This document shows positions 42,797-52,140 of a stretch of DNA of 64,000 nt, piece by piece (positions within the stretch are counted from its first letter, which is position 1; every line of letters starts with the position of its first letter). Location: positions 62,001 through 126,000 of the forward strand of contig NZ_CP028093.1 in the NCBI RefSeq assembly GCF_005491705.1. Reading direction: 5' to 3'. A program made the position numbers and the translations under genes. The notes beneath the pieces were generated by a model. That model saw only the letters and a list, made by a program, of their open reading frames with translations, was not told the origin of the DNA and searched no databases. This DNA comes from Pontibacter sp. SGAir0037. Its GTDB lineage: Bacteria > Bacteroidota > Bacteroidia > Cytophagales > Hymenobacteraceae.

Positions 42797-44743
42797 ATGG
42801 CAGCATCTAAAGAGAACCTGTTGAAAGAGCGCATTGGCCACACAAAGGAAATTTCGGAAGAGGAGCGCGTGGCTATTATTGAACAGTCTTCCCGTACAGT
42901 AGGGCGAGCCGTTTTCTTCTCGGTTCTGATCATGATTATTTCCTTTGCGCCCATACTTTTCCTGACGGGCCAGGAGAGGAAGCTATTTTCGCCTCTGGTG
43001 CTTACCAAAACTTTTTCGCTCATAGGCGCAGCCATACTTGCCATTACGGTTGCTCCCATGCTCACGCGCGTCCTCATGAAGGGAAAGCTCATCCCCGAAA
43101 GCCGTAACCCTGTCTCTAATTTCTTTGTCAGGTTGTACAGGCCTGCTGCCCGCTTTTCTCTGGAGTGGCGCAAAAGCGTGCTGGCTGGCTGCGTCGTTCT
43201 ATTGTTGGGCAGTGTCCCCTTTGTTGTAAATCTCGGCACCGAATTCATGCCGCCGCTGGACGAAGGCTCTCTGTTGCTGATGCCTGTTACGCTACCGGAT
43301 GTTTCCAATTCCGAGGCGAAGCGGATTATGCAACTGCAGGACAAGATCATCAAGGGCTTCCCGGAAGTAGAGAACGTGCTGGGCAAGGCCGGGCGTGCCT
43401 ACACGGCGACAGACAACGCACCTATCAGTATGATTGAGACGATTATTGTGCTCAAGCCCAAAAAGCAATGGCGAAAGGGGCTCACCAAGGATATGCTCAT
43501 CCAGGAGATGAACGACAAGATCCAGATACCCGGAGTGGTGGTAGGATGGACGATGCCGATCATTAACCGGGTGAACATGCTGTCTACCGGCATCCGCACG
43601 GACGTGGGCATTAAAATATATGGCAGCAACCTGGACAGTATATATGCTATTTCCCGACAGGTGGAGAGCACCATAAAAGGCATAGAAGGCTTGGAAGACC
43701 TGTACGTAGAGCAGCTCACGGGCGGAAAATACCTGGACATCCAGATCCGGCGCCCTGACATTGCCCGCTATGGGTTGAATGTGGATGACGTGAACATGGT
43801 GATTGAAAGTGCGCTGGGCGGCATGGTCCTCACCACTACTGTGGAAGGCAGGGAGCGTTTCAGTGTAAACCTGCGGCTGGCACAGGAGTACCGCAACGAC
43901 CTGGACGAGATCAGAAGGATTCCGGTACAAACGATGGCCTACGGGGTAGTGCCGCTCTCCGCTGTGGCCGACATCAAGGTTTCCGAAGGGCCTCCGATGA
44001 TCAATTCCGAGAATGCCATGCTCAGGGGAACCGTGCTTTTCAACGTGCGGGGCAGGGATATGGGCAGTGTGGTAAACGAAGCGAAGGAAAGGATTGACGA
44101 AGCCTTTAAGAAGATGCCACAGGGGTACTTTGTGGAGTGGAGCGGACAATACGAGAACCAGGTGCGGGCACAGCAGCGTCTCAGTATCATCATCCCGGTC
44201 GTGCTGCTGATCATCGCCTTTATCCTGTACATCACCTTTCACTCCTTTAAGTCGGTGCTGGTGGTTTTCATCAGTGTGCCTGTAGCACTCATCGGCGGGG
44301 TGTACTCCCTTTACTTTTACAACGTAAATTTCTCAGTGGCCGTGGCTGTGGGTTTTATAGCCCTTTTTGGCGTGGCAGTAAGTACTGGCGTGCTGATGAT
44401 TGCCTATATGAACGACACTATCAGGAAGCTCGTGAAAGAAAGGGGCAACGGCCCGCAAAACATCAGCCTTCCGATGCTTAAGGATGCCATTCTGTTTGGC
44501 GCCACCCAACGGGTACGGCCGCTGCTCATGACGGTGCTGGCAAATGTTCTCGGGCTGATACCCGTGCTGGCTTCCACCGGTACGGGCAGTGATGTGATGA
44601 AGCCCATCGCCATCCCCTTTGTGTTCGGGTTGATGACCGCCACCCTCTTTGTGCTGATCGTGCTGCCGGTTATCTACAACCTGCTAAAGGAGTGGGAGTT
44701 GAGAAAGCAAGGGCAGTTAACCGTACTGGATATCGAGGAGTAG
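42797..44743 (+). CDS. cusA: CusA/CzcA RND efflux pump, C-terminal part
   Basis: 648 residues covering the rest of the pump: the end of the cytoplasmic loop, helices 5-6 (VFFSVLIMIISFAPILFLTG), the second porter domain and helices 7-12 to the C-terminus. The Met-rich metal path typical for Cu/Ag pumps is partly visible (NMLSTGIRTDVGIK). Its ATG lies one base after the TAA of the first part (TAATATG), so re-initiation could still yield both halves. Split RND pumps are not a normal form, so loss of function or sequencing error is more likely. Confidence 0.9.
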   Translation: MAASKENLLKERIGHTKEISEEERVAIIEQSSRTVGRAVFFSVLIMIISFAPILFLTGQERKLFSPLVLTKTFSLIGAAILAITVAPMLTRVLMKGKLIPESRNPVSNFFVRLYRPAARFSLEWRKSVLAGCVVLLLGSVPFVVNLGTEFMPPLDEGSLLLMPVTLPDVSNSEAKRIMQLQDKIIKGFPEVENVLGKAGRAYTATDNAPISMIETIIVLKPKKQWRKGLTKDMLIQEMNDKIQIPGVVVGWTMPIINRVNMLSTGIRTDVGIKIYGSNLDSIYAISRQVESTIKGIEGLEDLYVEQLTGGKYLDIQIRRPDIARYGLNVDDVNMVIESALGGMVLTTTVEGRERFSVNLRLAQEYRNDLDEIRRIPVQTMAYGVVPLSAVADIKVSEGPPMINSENAMLRGTVLFNVRGRDMGSVVNEAKERIDEAFKKMPQGYFVEWSGQYENQVRAQQRLSIIIPVVLLIIAFILYITFHSFKSVLVVFISVPVALIGGVYSLYFYNVNFSVAVAVGFIALFGVAVSTGVLMIAYMNDTIRKLVKERGNGPQNISLPMLKDAILFGATQRVRPLLMTVLANVLGLIPVLASTGTGSDVMKPIAIPFVFGLMTATLFVLIVLPVIYNLLKEWELRKQGQLTVLDIEE

Positions 44744-44758
44744 CAAAAGATACGAACC

Positions 44759-46009
44759 ATGAAAAGAATAAGCTTGTTGTTAATTGGCCTTCTGGTTGCC
44801 ACCTCCCTTCGGGGGCAGGATACGGTGCGTCTTTCTTTGCCACAGGTCTTTGAACATATAGATGAAACGTACCCGCAATTGCGCCTCTACCAAAACAGGA
44901 TAAGAGGCGTCAGGGCCCTGTCCGAGGGGGCCAAAAGCTGGATGCCCCCCACTGTGTCGCTGGCCCTGGACCAGTTCCCATACCGGAAGGAGATGGTGGA
45001 GACCATGCCAGTCAACCTGGCGGGCTATATGCTGTCGTTGGAGCAGATGATACCCAACCCGGCGAAGCTCAATGCCCGTAAAAGATACATCCTCTCGCAG
45101 GAGAACGTTTTGCGGCAGGAAGAGAAATGGGCAAAGAATGTGCTGCACTATACGGCGCGTGTTTACTATTACCGACGCTATACGGCCGAGAAAAAATTAA
45201 TGGTAGTAAGCGAATACAGCGACCTGCTGAGGATGCTGATTACAACAGCAAAGGACAGGTACGTCTATAATCAGTCTGACCTGCCCACGGTGTTCAAGGC
45301 AGAGGCCCTGTTGAGCGAACTGAACAACATGGAGACCATGCTACGGTCGCAGGTGGCCGAGAGCAGTATAGGCCTGAACACGCTGATGAGCCGGGACGTA
45401 GACACGCCTTTTCTGATCGATTCCGTCTTACAGCCAACCGATTACCAACGCGACTTGGCGGTTGTGGCGGACTCTTCCTTCCTGAAGCGTAGCGACATCC
45501 TGGCCATGGAGAGCCGTATCCAGTCCATGCGCAGCAATCAGCGTTTGATGGCTACTGGGGCCAAGCCCGATTTTGGGATTCAGTTCAATCACAGCCAGAT
45601 GAATGAAATGCCGAACACATTCTCTGTTATGGGTATGGTCACCATCCCGATTGCCCCCTGGTCCTCCCGGATGTACAAGTCAGAAGTACGTTCTATGGAG
45701 TTTGACATACGGGCCATGGAGAATGAAAAAGCCACCATGCAGCTGATGGCCAATCAAATGATTCGGGAGAAAATCACCATGCTCGCCTACGAAAGCCGCC
45801 AGTTGCAGAATTACCAAACGACCATTATACCGGCTTACCGCAACAACCTGCAAAGCAACCTGCTGGCTTACCGCCAGAACACGGGAAACTTCTTTGTGCT
45901 ACTGGATGCCTGGAACATGCTGCTGATGAAGGAAATGGAACGCATCGATAAGCTGGGGCAGGTTTTCAACCTGCAGGCTGAGTACGAATACCAACGGGAA
46001 ATCAACTAG
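44759..46009 (+). CDS. cusC: TolC-family outer-membrane efflux protein (CusC-like)
   Basis: 416 residues with signal peptide (MKRISLLLIGLLVATSLRGQ), then the long helices of the TolC tunnel (VFEHIDETYPQLRLYQNRIR; YNQSDLPTVFKAEALLSELN) and Met-rich helical segments (MNEMPNTFSVMGMV), common in Bacteroidota CusC homologues. It lies 15 bp after cusA and 4 bp before the first cusB. Gene order cusA-cusC-cusB is usual for this phylum. Confidence 0.9.
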   Translation: MKRISLLLIGLLVATSLRGQDTVRLSLPQVFEHIDETYPQLRLYQNRIRGVRALSEGAKSWMPPTVSLALDQFPYRKEMVETMPVNLAGYMLSLEQMIPNPAKLNARKRYILSQENVLRQEEKWAKNVLHYTARVYYYRRYTAEKKLMVVSEYSDLLRMLITTAKDRYVYNQSDLPTVFKAEALLSELNNMETMLRSQVAESSIGLNTLMSRDVDTPFLIDSVLQPTDYQRDLAVVADSSFLKRSDILAMESRIQSMRSNQRLMATGAKPDFGIQFNHSQMNEMPNTFSVMGMVTIPIAPWSSRMYKSEVRSMEFDIRAMENEKATMQLMANQMIREKITMLAYESRQLQNYQTTIIPAYRNNLQSNLLAYRQNTGNFFVLLDAWNMLLMKEMERIDKLGQVFNLQAEYEYQREIN

Positions 46010-46013
46010 CACC

Positions 46014-46709
46014 ATGAGAAAAAGAATCCCAACTGTCACGAAACGGCTATTAGCAATAGGCTTTGTGGCTTCCCTATTGCTTACAGCAGTATCCTGTGGC
46101 TCAGAGCCTGCTGACGAACACCAAGCGGGCCATGCCGGGCAAGCATCTCAGGAAGGGGTTGAAATGGGGACGTCCCGGGAGGCAGGCCATGAAGACCATG
46201 GGCAGATAAGCCGGCAGGTGCCGGGCGAGCAGCAGGCGGCAGGCAGCACGGATGAAGTCTTCTGGAGTACCTTACCTGCCAATCAAACCGTTATCTCCAG
46301 GCAGGCGGTGGTGCAGGCAAGCGACAGTAGCATGCAGTACAGCTTTTCCGGTAAGGGCTATGTTGATTTTGATCAGCGGCGCAGCCGAAAGTTTGCGGTG
46401 CGTGTGGGGGGACGCATCGAGCGGCTATATGTAAAGTATAACTACCAGTATGTGCGGAAGGGCGAAAAATTGATGGAACTCTACAGCCCGGAACTGAACA
46501 CGTTTGTAGAGGAGTTCTTATTCGTCAGCCGCCAAAGCAAAGATCCGGTGCTGCTCGACAAGGCAAGGCGAAAATTGAGGCTCCTAGGGTTGACAGAGGC
46601 TCAGATAGATCAGTTTGCCCGCAGTGGCCGGGCGCCTTACACCATTTCCGTTTACAGCCCCTACGAAGGGTATGTGTTGTTTAGTCCCTCCGGCTCCGGG
46701 GGGGCATGA
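46014..46709 (+). CDS. cusB: CusB-like periplasmic adaptor, N-terminal part (frameshifted)
   Basis: 231 residues: lipoprotein signal (LLLTAVSCGSEP), a His/Glu-rich region (DEHQAGHAGQASQEGVEMGT) and the barrel-sandwich and helical hairpin parts (RKFAVRVGGRIERLYVKYNY; LRLLGLTEAQIDQFARSG). The frame ends with TGA directly after a run of seven G (46698-46704). With six G the frame would run on into the next ORF (GSGGMSTGAG), so the gene was split by a slip in the G run. Confidence 0.88.
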   Translation: MRKRIPTVTKRLLAIGFVASLLLTAVSCGSEPADEHQAGHAGQASQEGVEMGTSREAGHEDHGQISRQVPGEQQAAGSTDEVFWSTLPANQTVISRQAVVQASDSSMQYSFSGKGYVDFDQRRSRKFAVRVGGRIERLYVKYNYQYVRKGEKLMELYSPELNTFVEEFLFVSRQSKDPVLLDKARRKLRLLGLTEAQIDQFARSGRAPYTISVYSPYEGYVLFSPSGSGGA

Positions 46710-47338
46710 GCACCGGAGCGGGTACAGGAAGTGGGGGCATGGGGGAGATGGGAGTTGCAGGCCGTTCCACCAGCATACCCGGCACCGCCTTACCCGATAA
46801 CAGCATAAGAGAGGGCATGTATGTGAGCAAAGACCAGACGGTATTCTGGGTAAACGATTTCCTGGAAGCCTGGGGCATCGTCGCCTTCACCAGCGATGCG
46901 GAGAAGTTTCTTGACCTGGGGCGGGAGATAGTGGTTACAAGCGAGCTGCTCCCGGAGCAGCCTCTTCGTTCGGTTATCGGCATGGTGGAGCCGGTGTACG
47001 CCAGCGGGCAGAAATTCACGCAGGTGCGCCTGTACCTGCCCAATGCCGACCGACAGCTAAAGCAGAACTCCCTTCTGACGGCCACGGCCTCTGCCCCTGC
47101 CCACGTAAAATCGACTGTCGTGCCGGCCACCAGTGTCTACTACGTGGGCAGAACAGCCATTGTGTGGGTACGGAAAGGCACTTCAAAGGAAGGCAGCAAT
47201 GTTTTTCAGGCAAGGGCTGTCCAGGTGGGGCGCCAGAATAAGGAGATGACAGAGATAAAGGAAGGACTCAGGCCCAATGAATGGGTAGCCTTGGACGCAA
47301 GCTATTTAACGGATAGTGAAACAATCATACAGTATTGA
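46706..47338 (+). CDS. cusB: CusB-like periplasmic adaptor, C-terminal part
   Basis: 210 residues that complete the adaptor: a Gly/Met-rich loop (GSGGMGEMGVAGRS), the rest of the barrel-sandwich domain (IREGMYVSKDQTVFWVNDF) and the membrane-proximal domain (VPATSVYYVGRTAIVWVRKG). Its ATG overlaps the stop of the first part (ATGA). Together both parts give about 441 residues, the usual adaptor size. Confidence 0.85.
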   Translation: MSTGAGTGSGGMGEMGVAGRSTSIPGTALPDNSIREGMYVSKDQTVFWVNDFLEAWGIVAFTSDAEKFLDLGREIVVTSELLPEQPLRSVIGMVEPVYASGQKFTQVRLYLPNADRQLKQNSLLTATASAPAHVKSTVVPATSVYYVGRTAIVWVRKGTSKEGSNVFQARAVQVGRQNKEMTEIKEGLRPNEWVALDASYLTDSETIIQY

Positions 47339-47349
47339 GGTAGCGGATC

Positions 47350-48468
47350 ATGAAAATGAGACATTCAACTATGAGTATATGTGCATTTCTTTCAGGGATC
47401 CTGTTGATCGCTTCCTGCTCTAGCGGCAAAGAACAACATGCGGCACACGAGGCAGACAACACTGCCGGTAACATGGAGATGATTACTTTGAGCAAGCAGG
47501 ATGAAGTATATGCCAACATTACCATTGACACTGCGAAAGTACAATCTATAAGTGAAGTAACTACGCTGGTGGGCACTACAGCGTTCGATGAGAGAAAAGT
47601 AGTGGTGGTGACCTCCCGCGTACGGGGCCGGATAGACCGGTTGTTCGTGCGCAATCCCCTGGAGCCGGTAAAACAGGGGCAGCCGCTATATGCTTTGTAC
47701 AGCGAAGAACTGCTTTCGCTTGAAAACGAGTTGCTAAATGCCCTGCAACAGCGGGAAAAGTTCGGGGCCATGCAGGAGGTGATGGACCAGCTGGTGGAAA
47801 GCGCCCGTCAGCGCTTGCTGCTGTATGGGCTGACAGCGGCGCAGGTGCGGGAAATCGAGAGAAGCGGGGAGGCCTCGTCATTGATCACCTTTTACAGCCC
47901 GGCATCTGGTTACCTGACGGAACTACCGGTAAGCCAGGGCCAGTATGTGGAGATGGGCACGCCCTTGTTCCGGATTGCGGATGTCTCTGCCTTATGGATT
48001 GAATCACAGCTGTATACCAGCGAACTGCGCTGGCTCAGCAAGCAGCCCTCGGTTCTCGTTACGTTTGAGGCTTTCCCGGACGAGACGTATACGGCGGTCC
48101 CGGTTTTCGATAACCCTACGGTGGAACCCGGGCAGAAGATCAGCCTGGTGCGTTTTATAATCCAAAACCACGGAAACAAAGTCAAGCCGGGCATGATGGC
48201 ATACCTCAGCGTACGCAGAAACGAGAAGCAGGCATTGGTCATTCCAAAGTCCGCTCTTTTGATTGGCAGCATGACAACGGCCTGGGTTAAAACAGCGGAT
48301 GGCATGTACGAGAGCCGGGCCATAGCTACAGGCATACAAAACAAACAGGAGGTGGAAGTGCTCAGCGGAATCAAAGAGGGCGAAGCGGTGGTGGCTACCG
48401 GCGCCTATGCCCTTAAGAGCGCCCAGGTGCTGAAGAGCGGCACCGGCATGGGCGGCATGAAGATGTAA
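47350..48468 (+). CDS. Second CusB-like periplasmic adaptor, intact
   Basis: 372-residue membrane-fusion protein linking an RND pump to its outer-membrane channel. Lipobox at IASCSSGKE (Cys near 22), His-rich start of the mature part (EQHAAHEADNTAGNM), two lipoyl half-motifs (VTSRVRGRIDRLFVRNPLEP and ITFYSPASGYLTELPVSQGQ) and a Met-rich end (GTGMGGMKM). It is separate in sequence from the frameshifted adaptor just upstream and may compensate for it. Confidence 0.9.
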   Translation: MKMRHSTMSICAFLSGILLIASCSSGKEQHAAHEADNTAGNMEMITLSKQDEVYANITIDTAKVQSISEVTTLVGTTAFDERKVVVVTSRVRGRIDRLFVRNPLEPVKQGQPLYALYSEELLSLENELLNALQQREKFGAMQEVMDQLVESARQRLLLYGLTAAQVREIERSGEASSLITFYSPASGYLTELPVSQGQYVEMGTPLFRIADVSALWIESQLYTSELRWLSKQPSVLVTFEAFPDETYTAVPVFDNPTVEPGQKISLVRFIIQNHGNKVKPGMMAYLSVRRNEKQALVIPKSALLIGSMTTAWVKTADGMYESRAIATGIQNKQEVEVLSGIKEGEAVVATGAYALKSAQVLKSGTGMGGMKM

Positions 48469-48542
48469 GTATCTTAAATAAAAAGTTATAAAAGGCTTTT
48501 AAAGGAAAGAGCTCGGTTTACGGCAAACAAACAGGAAGAAAT

Positions 48543-51215
48543 ATGCTGGTTAAGCAACCATACACAAAAGACATAGCTGCCCTTGTAGCCGAGATGCACT
48601 CAGAGGTACAGCGCGGGTTATCCAGTAAAGAGGCCGACAAGCTGCTACAGCAGTATGGGCAGAACCTGATCCAGGCTGAGAAGCAAAGAAGACTGCTAAC
48701 CATGCTTTTGCAACAGTTCGCAAGTCCTATGGTTTTACTGCTGCTGTTTGCTGCCGTACTGTCCTTCTTTTTTCAGGAGTGGCTGGATGGAACGGCTATC
48801 TTAGCCGTAGTCCTCATTAATGCATTGATTGGCTTTTACATGGAACTCCAGGCCAATCGCTCCATGAATGCCCTGAGACATATGGTCTCTCTGTCAGCCA
48901 AGGTGATTCGCGATGGAAGTCTTCAGGAGGTCCCTTCTGAAAATGTGGTGCCAGGCGATGTGCTTTATGTGGAGGCTGGAGACATGATACTGGCGGATGC
49001 GCGCATTTTTAACCCTACACAGCTGGAGGTTGATGAGTCCGCGTTGACCGGAGAGTCGCTTCCGGTGACAAAGGACGTGGCAGTGTTAGCAGGAGAGGTG
49101 CCCTTGGCTGAGCGGGTTAACATGCTTTTTAAAGGAACCTTTGTGACCAAGGGGAACGCCTATGCCTTAGTGACTGGAACCGGCATGGGCACAGAGCTTG
49201 GCAAGATAGCTTCACTGGTACAGCAGGCTGAGCAGACTGCCACTCCATTAGAGAAAAAACTGGAACAACTCAGCAAAAAACTAATCTGGATAACCGTGGG
49301 GCTGGTAATCGTAATCTTCTTTGCAGGTCTGGCTCAAGGCGCTGAATGGGTGAAGGTACTGGAGGTGTCTATTGCACTGGCGGTGGCCGCCATTCCGGAA
49401 GGGCTGCCGATCGTGGCTACCTTAGCCTTGGCTCAGGGTATGCTCCGGATGGCCAAGCACAATGTAATTGTGAAAAAGCTGGCCGCCGTAGAAACCCTCG
49501 GGGGTACCAATGTAATTTGTACCGACAAAACCGGAACCCTTACCCAGAATATAATATCAGTTAACACCATTCTAATACCCGCCGGTAAAACGGAAGTAGA
49601 ATACAGGGCTGACGGCACTGTAGGGGTCCCTCTGGAAGTACGAAATTCAAAAAACTATCAAAAGATAGTGGAAGCTGCTATTCTCTGTAGTACGGCTAAC
49701 CTGGAGATGAAAGATAATGTATTGCGGGAGGTGGGGGATCCGCTGGAAGTAGGTCTTTTAAAGTTTTCTACTACTGAAGGTAAAGATATACACCAGGTAA
49801 GAGAGAAGTTCCTGAAAATAAGAGAAGAGGCCTTTACCTCTGAGACAAAAATAATGGCGACGCTCCATGAGGATGGGAATGCCTCTATCGTGTTTGCTAA
49901 AGGAGCTGTGGAAGAGCTGCTACAAAAATGCACCAGTATTCTGCAAGAAGGAGAATTGCAAGATTTTTCAGACAGACAAAAAGCAGGCTGGATCGCTCAG
50001 GCCGAGCTGCTGGCTTCAGAAGGCTTACGGCTGCTGGCTTTTGCTTATAAAGAAACACACTCTTTACAAGAAGGCATAACGCAGGGGCTGGTTTTTACAG
50101 GTATTCTTGGGCTTTTGGATCCTCCGCGTGTAGAAGTGTCAACAGCGCTGGATGAATGTAGATCCGCTGGTATCAACGTCATCATGATAACAGGTGACCA
50201 CCCGGCCACAGCAAGAAACATTGCCTTAAAGCTAGGGCTTCTAGGCGACAAAGAGCTCCCTATCATGCATGGTAAAGACATGAAGGACTTTGCCGATCTG
50301 ACCAATCAGGATAAAAAAAGTTGGTTAGAATCCGTGGTTTTTGCCCGTGTTACGCCAAAACAAAAGATAGACTTAGTGACGCTTTTGCAGGAGAACAGGT
50401 ACATTGTGGGAATGACAGGGGATGGTGTTAATGATGCTCCTGCGATAAAGAAGGCCGACATTGGTATTGCGATGGGGCTGCGCGGTACCCAGGTGGCGCA
50501 GGAAGTGTCGGACATGGTCTTGAAAGATGACTCTTTTACCTCTATCGTAGTAGCCATCAAACAAGGCAGGATCATCTTTGAGAACATTAAGAAGTTTGTT
50601 GCCTATTTGCTTTCCTGTAACCTGAGCGAGCTGTTTGTGGTCGCTCTTGCCTCTGTCTTGAACCTGCACTTTGCCTTGGTACCGTTGCAAATCCTTTTTA
50701 TCAATCTTGTTACCGATGTGCTTCCGGCGTTGGCCTTAGGTGTCACCGAGGGGAATGATTTGATTATGAAGGACAAGCCCCGCAACCCGGATACACCTAT
50801 CATCGACAACAAGCAGTGGAAGGCTGTTTTTACCTATGCAGCCGTTATAACGCTCTGTGTGCTGGGAGCTGTGTTTACCAGTCACTATTTATACCACCAA
50901 ACGGAGTTCTGGAACCCGCAGCTATGCAACAACATCCTGTTCTTCACGCTTGTATTCTCCCAGTTGTGGCACGTGTTCAACATGTCCTCTGCAAAAGTAT
51001 CCTTCTTCAAGAGTGAGGTAGTGAAGAACAAGTACGTATGGTATGCGCTTACTTTGTGTATTGTGCTAGTTGCTACTGTGTATTTCGCACAGCCGCTTAG
51101 GGATGTGTTATCGCTTTATGCCATGAGCGCTGGAGATTGGATGATCAGTCTAGGCTTTAGCTTTCTCTCCCTGCTGATCATTCAGGTTTTAAAAAGAACG
51201 CGTCTCATTGTGTGA
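48543..51215 (+). CDS. P-type cation (Ca2+) ATPase, P2A type
   Basis: 890-residue pump with the P-type layout: N-terminal cation-ATPase domain, actuator motif (DESALTGES, 164-172), PEGL in helix 4 (AAIPEGLPIVATLALAQ), phosphorylation site DKTGTLT with Asp328, and hinge motif TGDGVNDAPAIKKADIG, followed by six more helices. The helix 4 sequence matches Ca2+/secretory pathway-type pumps rather than CPx copper ATPases (no CPC). It lies 75 bp after the Cus adaptor and 55 bp before the nuclease gene. It may start the transcription unit that includes the AMP phosphorylase operon. Confidence 0.92.
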   Translation: MLVKQPYTKDIAALVAEMHSEVQRGLSSKEADKLLQQYGQNLIQAEKQRRLLTMLLQQFASPMVLLLLFAAVLSFFFQEWLDGTAILAVVLINALIGFYMELQANRSMNALRHMVSLSAKVIRDGSLQEVPSENVVPGDVLYVEAGDMILADARIFNPTQLEVDESALTGESLPVTKDVAVLAGEVPLAERVNMLFKGTFVTKGNAYALVTGTGMGTELGKIASLVQQAEQTATPLEKKLEQLSKKLIWITVGLVIVIFFAGLAQGAEWVKVLEVSIALAVAAIPEGLPIVATLALAQGMLRMAKHNVIVKKLAAVETLGGTNVICTDKTGTLTQNIISVNTILIPAGKTEVEYRADGTVGVPLEVRNSKNYQKIVEAAILCSTANLEMKDNVLREVGDPLEVGLLKFSTTEGKDIHQVREKFLKIREEAFTSETKIMATLHEDGNASIVFAKGAVEELLQKCTSILQEGELQDFSDRQKAGWIAQAELLASEGLRLLAFAYKETHSLQEGITQGLVFTGILGLLDPPRVEVSTALDECRSAGINVIMITGDHPATARNIALKLGLLGDKELPIMHGKDMKDFADLTNQDKKSWLESVVFARVTPKQKIDLVTLLQENRYIVGMTGDGVNDAPAIKKADIGIAMGLRGTQVAQEVSDMVLKDDSFTSIVVAIKQGRIIFENIKKFVAYLLSCNLSELFVVALASVLNLHFALVPLQILFINLVTDVLPALALGVTEGNDLIMKDKPRNPDTPIIDNKQWKAVFTYAAVITLCVLGAVFTSHYLYHQTEFWNPQLCNNILFFTLVFSQLWHVFNMSSAKVSFFKSEVVKNKYVWYALTLCIVLVATVYFAQPLRDVLSLYAMSAGDWMISLGFSFLSLLIIQVLKRTRLIV

Positions 51216-51270
51216 AATAGTTAGGAATTAAAGAGAGAAAAGCAATGGGCTTAGAAGAAGAATAGCAAAA

Positions 51271-52134
51271 GTGTCAACCATTATGTATATACAAAAAGCA
51301 TCAGGAGAAAAAGTCCCTTTTTCGGAGGGCAAACTGCGTAAGTCCTTGGTTAAGGCCGGGGCAGGAAAAAAACTGGCAAATGAGATAGCACACCAGATAG
51401 CGCAAAGTATAGTACCCGGCTCTTCTACGCAAAAGATATATGAAGATGCCTTCAAGCTTTTGGAGAATAACTCTCAGCCTATTGCTGGAAAATATAAATT
51501 AAAGGCAGCTATCATGGAGTTGGGCCCCTCCGGATTTCCATTTGAAAGATATATTGGAGCAATTTTGAAACACCAAAGCTTTGATGTGCAGGTAGGGCAG
51601 ATTGTACAGGGGCATTGTGTGAAACATGAAATTGACGTGATTGCCTTAAAGGGGGATCGCCATTTCATGATAGAATGCAAGTTTCACAACCGGCCTGGGT
51701 TCCGGTGCGATGTAAAAATTCCACTTTACATACAATCCCGCTTTAAAGATATAGAACAACAGTGGTTAAAGTTACCTGGTCATGGCGTGAAATTCCATCA
51801 GGGCTGGGTTGTCACCAATACCCGTTTTACCAGTGATGCCATTCAGTATGGGACTTGCGCCGGCTTACATCTGGTTGGCTGGAACTATCCCCCTAAACAT
51901 AGCTTAAATGAAATGATTGATGCGTCTGGTTTATACCCGATTACCTGCCTGACATCCCTTACCAAAGCTGAAAAAGACAAATTACTAGAAAGCGACATAG
52001 TGCTTTGCCAGGAGCTATGTGACCATGAGGAGCTGTTGCACAAGTTGGGAATAAGTCCAGAACGAATCCCAATTATCCTGAAAGAAGGGTATGAGTTATG
52101 TCATAATCCTGCCTATCAAAATACTTTAAAATGA
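51271..52134 (+). CDS. ATP-cone domain fused to an Mrr-like nuclease
   Basis: 287 residues. The start (YIQKASGEKVPFSEGKLRKS) is an ATP-cone, a nucleotide-sensing domain known from ribonucleotide reductase and NrdR. Residues 90-190 are a restriction endonuclease-like (Mrr_cat) domain with the catalytic set E-x-D (VKHEIDVIAL) and I-E-C-K (FMIECKFHNR). The last part is helical. The position at the head of a nucleotide-metabolism operon suggests a nuclease whose activity responds to ATP or dATP level. Six bases separate it from the next gene. Confidence 0.8.
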   Translation: MSTIMYIQKASGEKVPFSEGKLRKSLVKAGAGKKLANEIAHQIAQSIVPGSSTQKIYEDAFKLLENNSQPIAGKYKLKAAIMELGPSGFPFERYIGAILKHQSFDVQVGQIVQGHCVKHEIDVIALKGDRHFMIECKFHNRPGFRCDVKIPLYIQSRFKDIEQQWLKLPGHGVKFHQGWVVTNTRFTSDAIQYGTCAGLHLVGWNYPPKHSLNEMIDASGLYPITCLTSLTKAEKDKLLESDIVLCQELCDHEELLHKLGISPERIPIILKEGYELCHNPAYQNTLK

Positions 52135-52140
52135 GAAGTT

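Noticed and set aside
43292..44242. 316-codon minus-strand open frame
   Set aside because: Antisense shadow of the cusA C-terminal part, His/Val-rich without domains.
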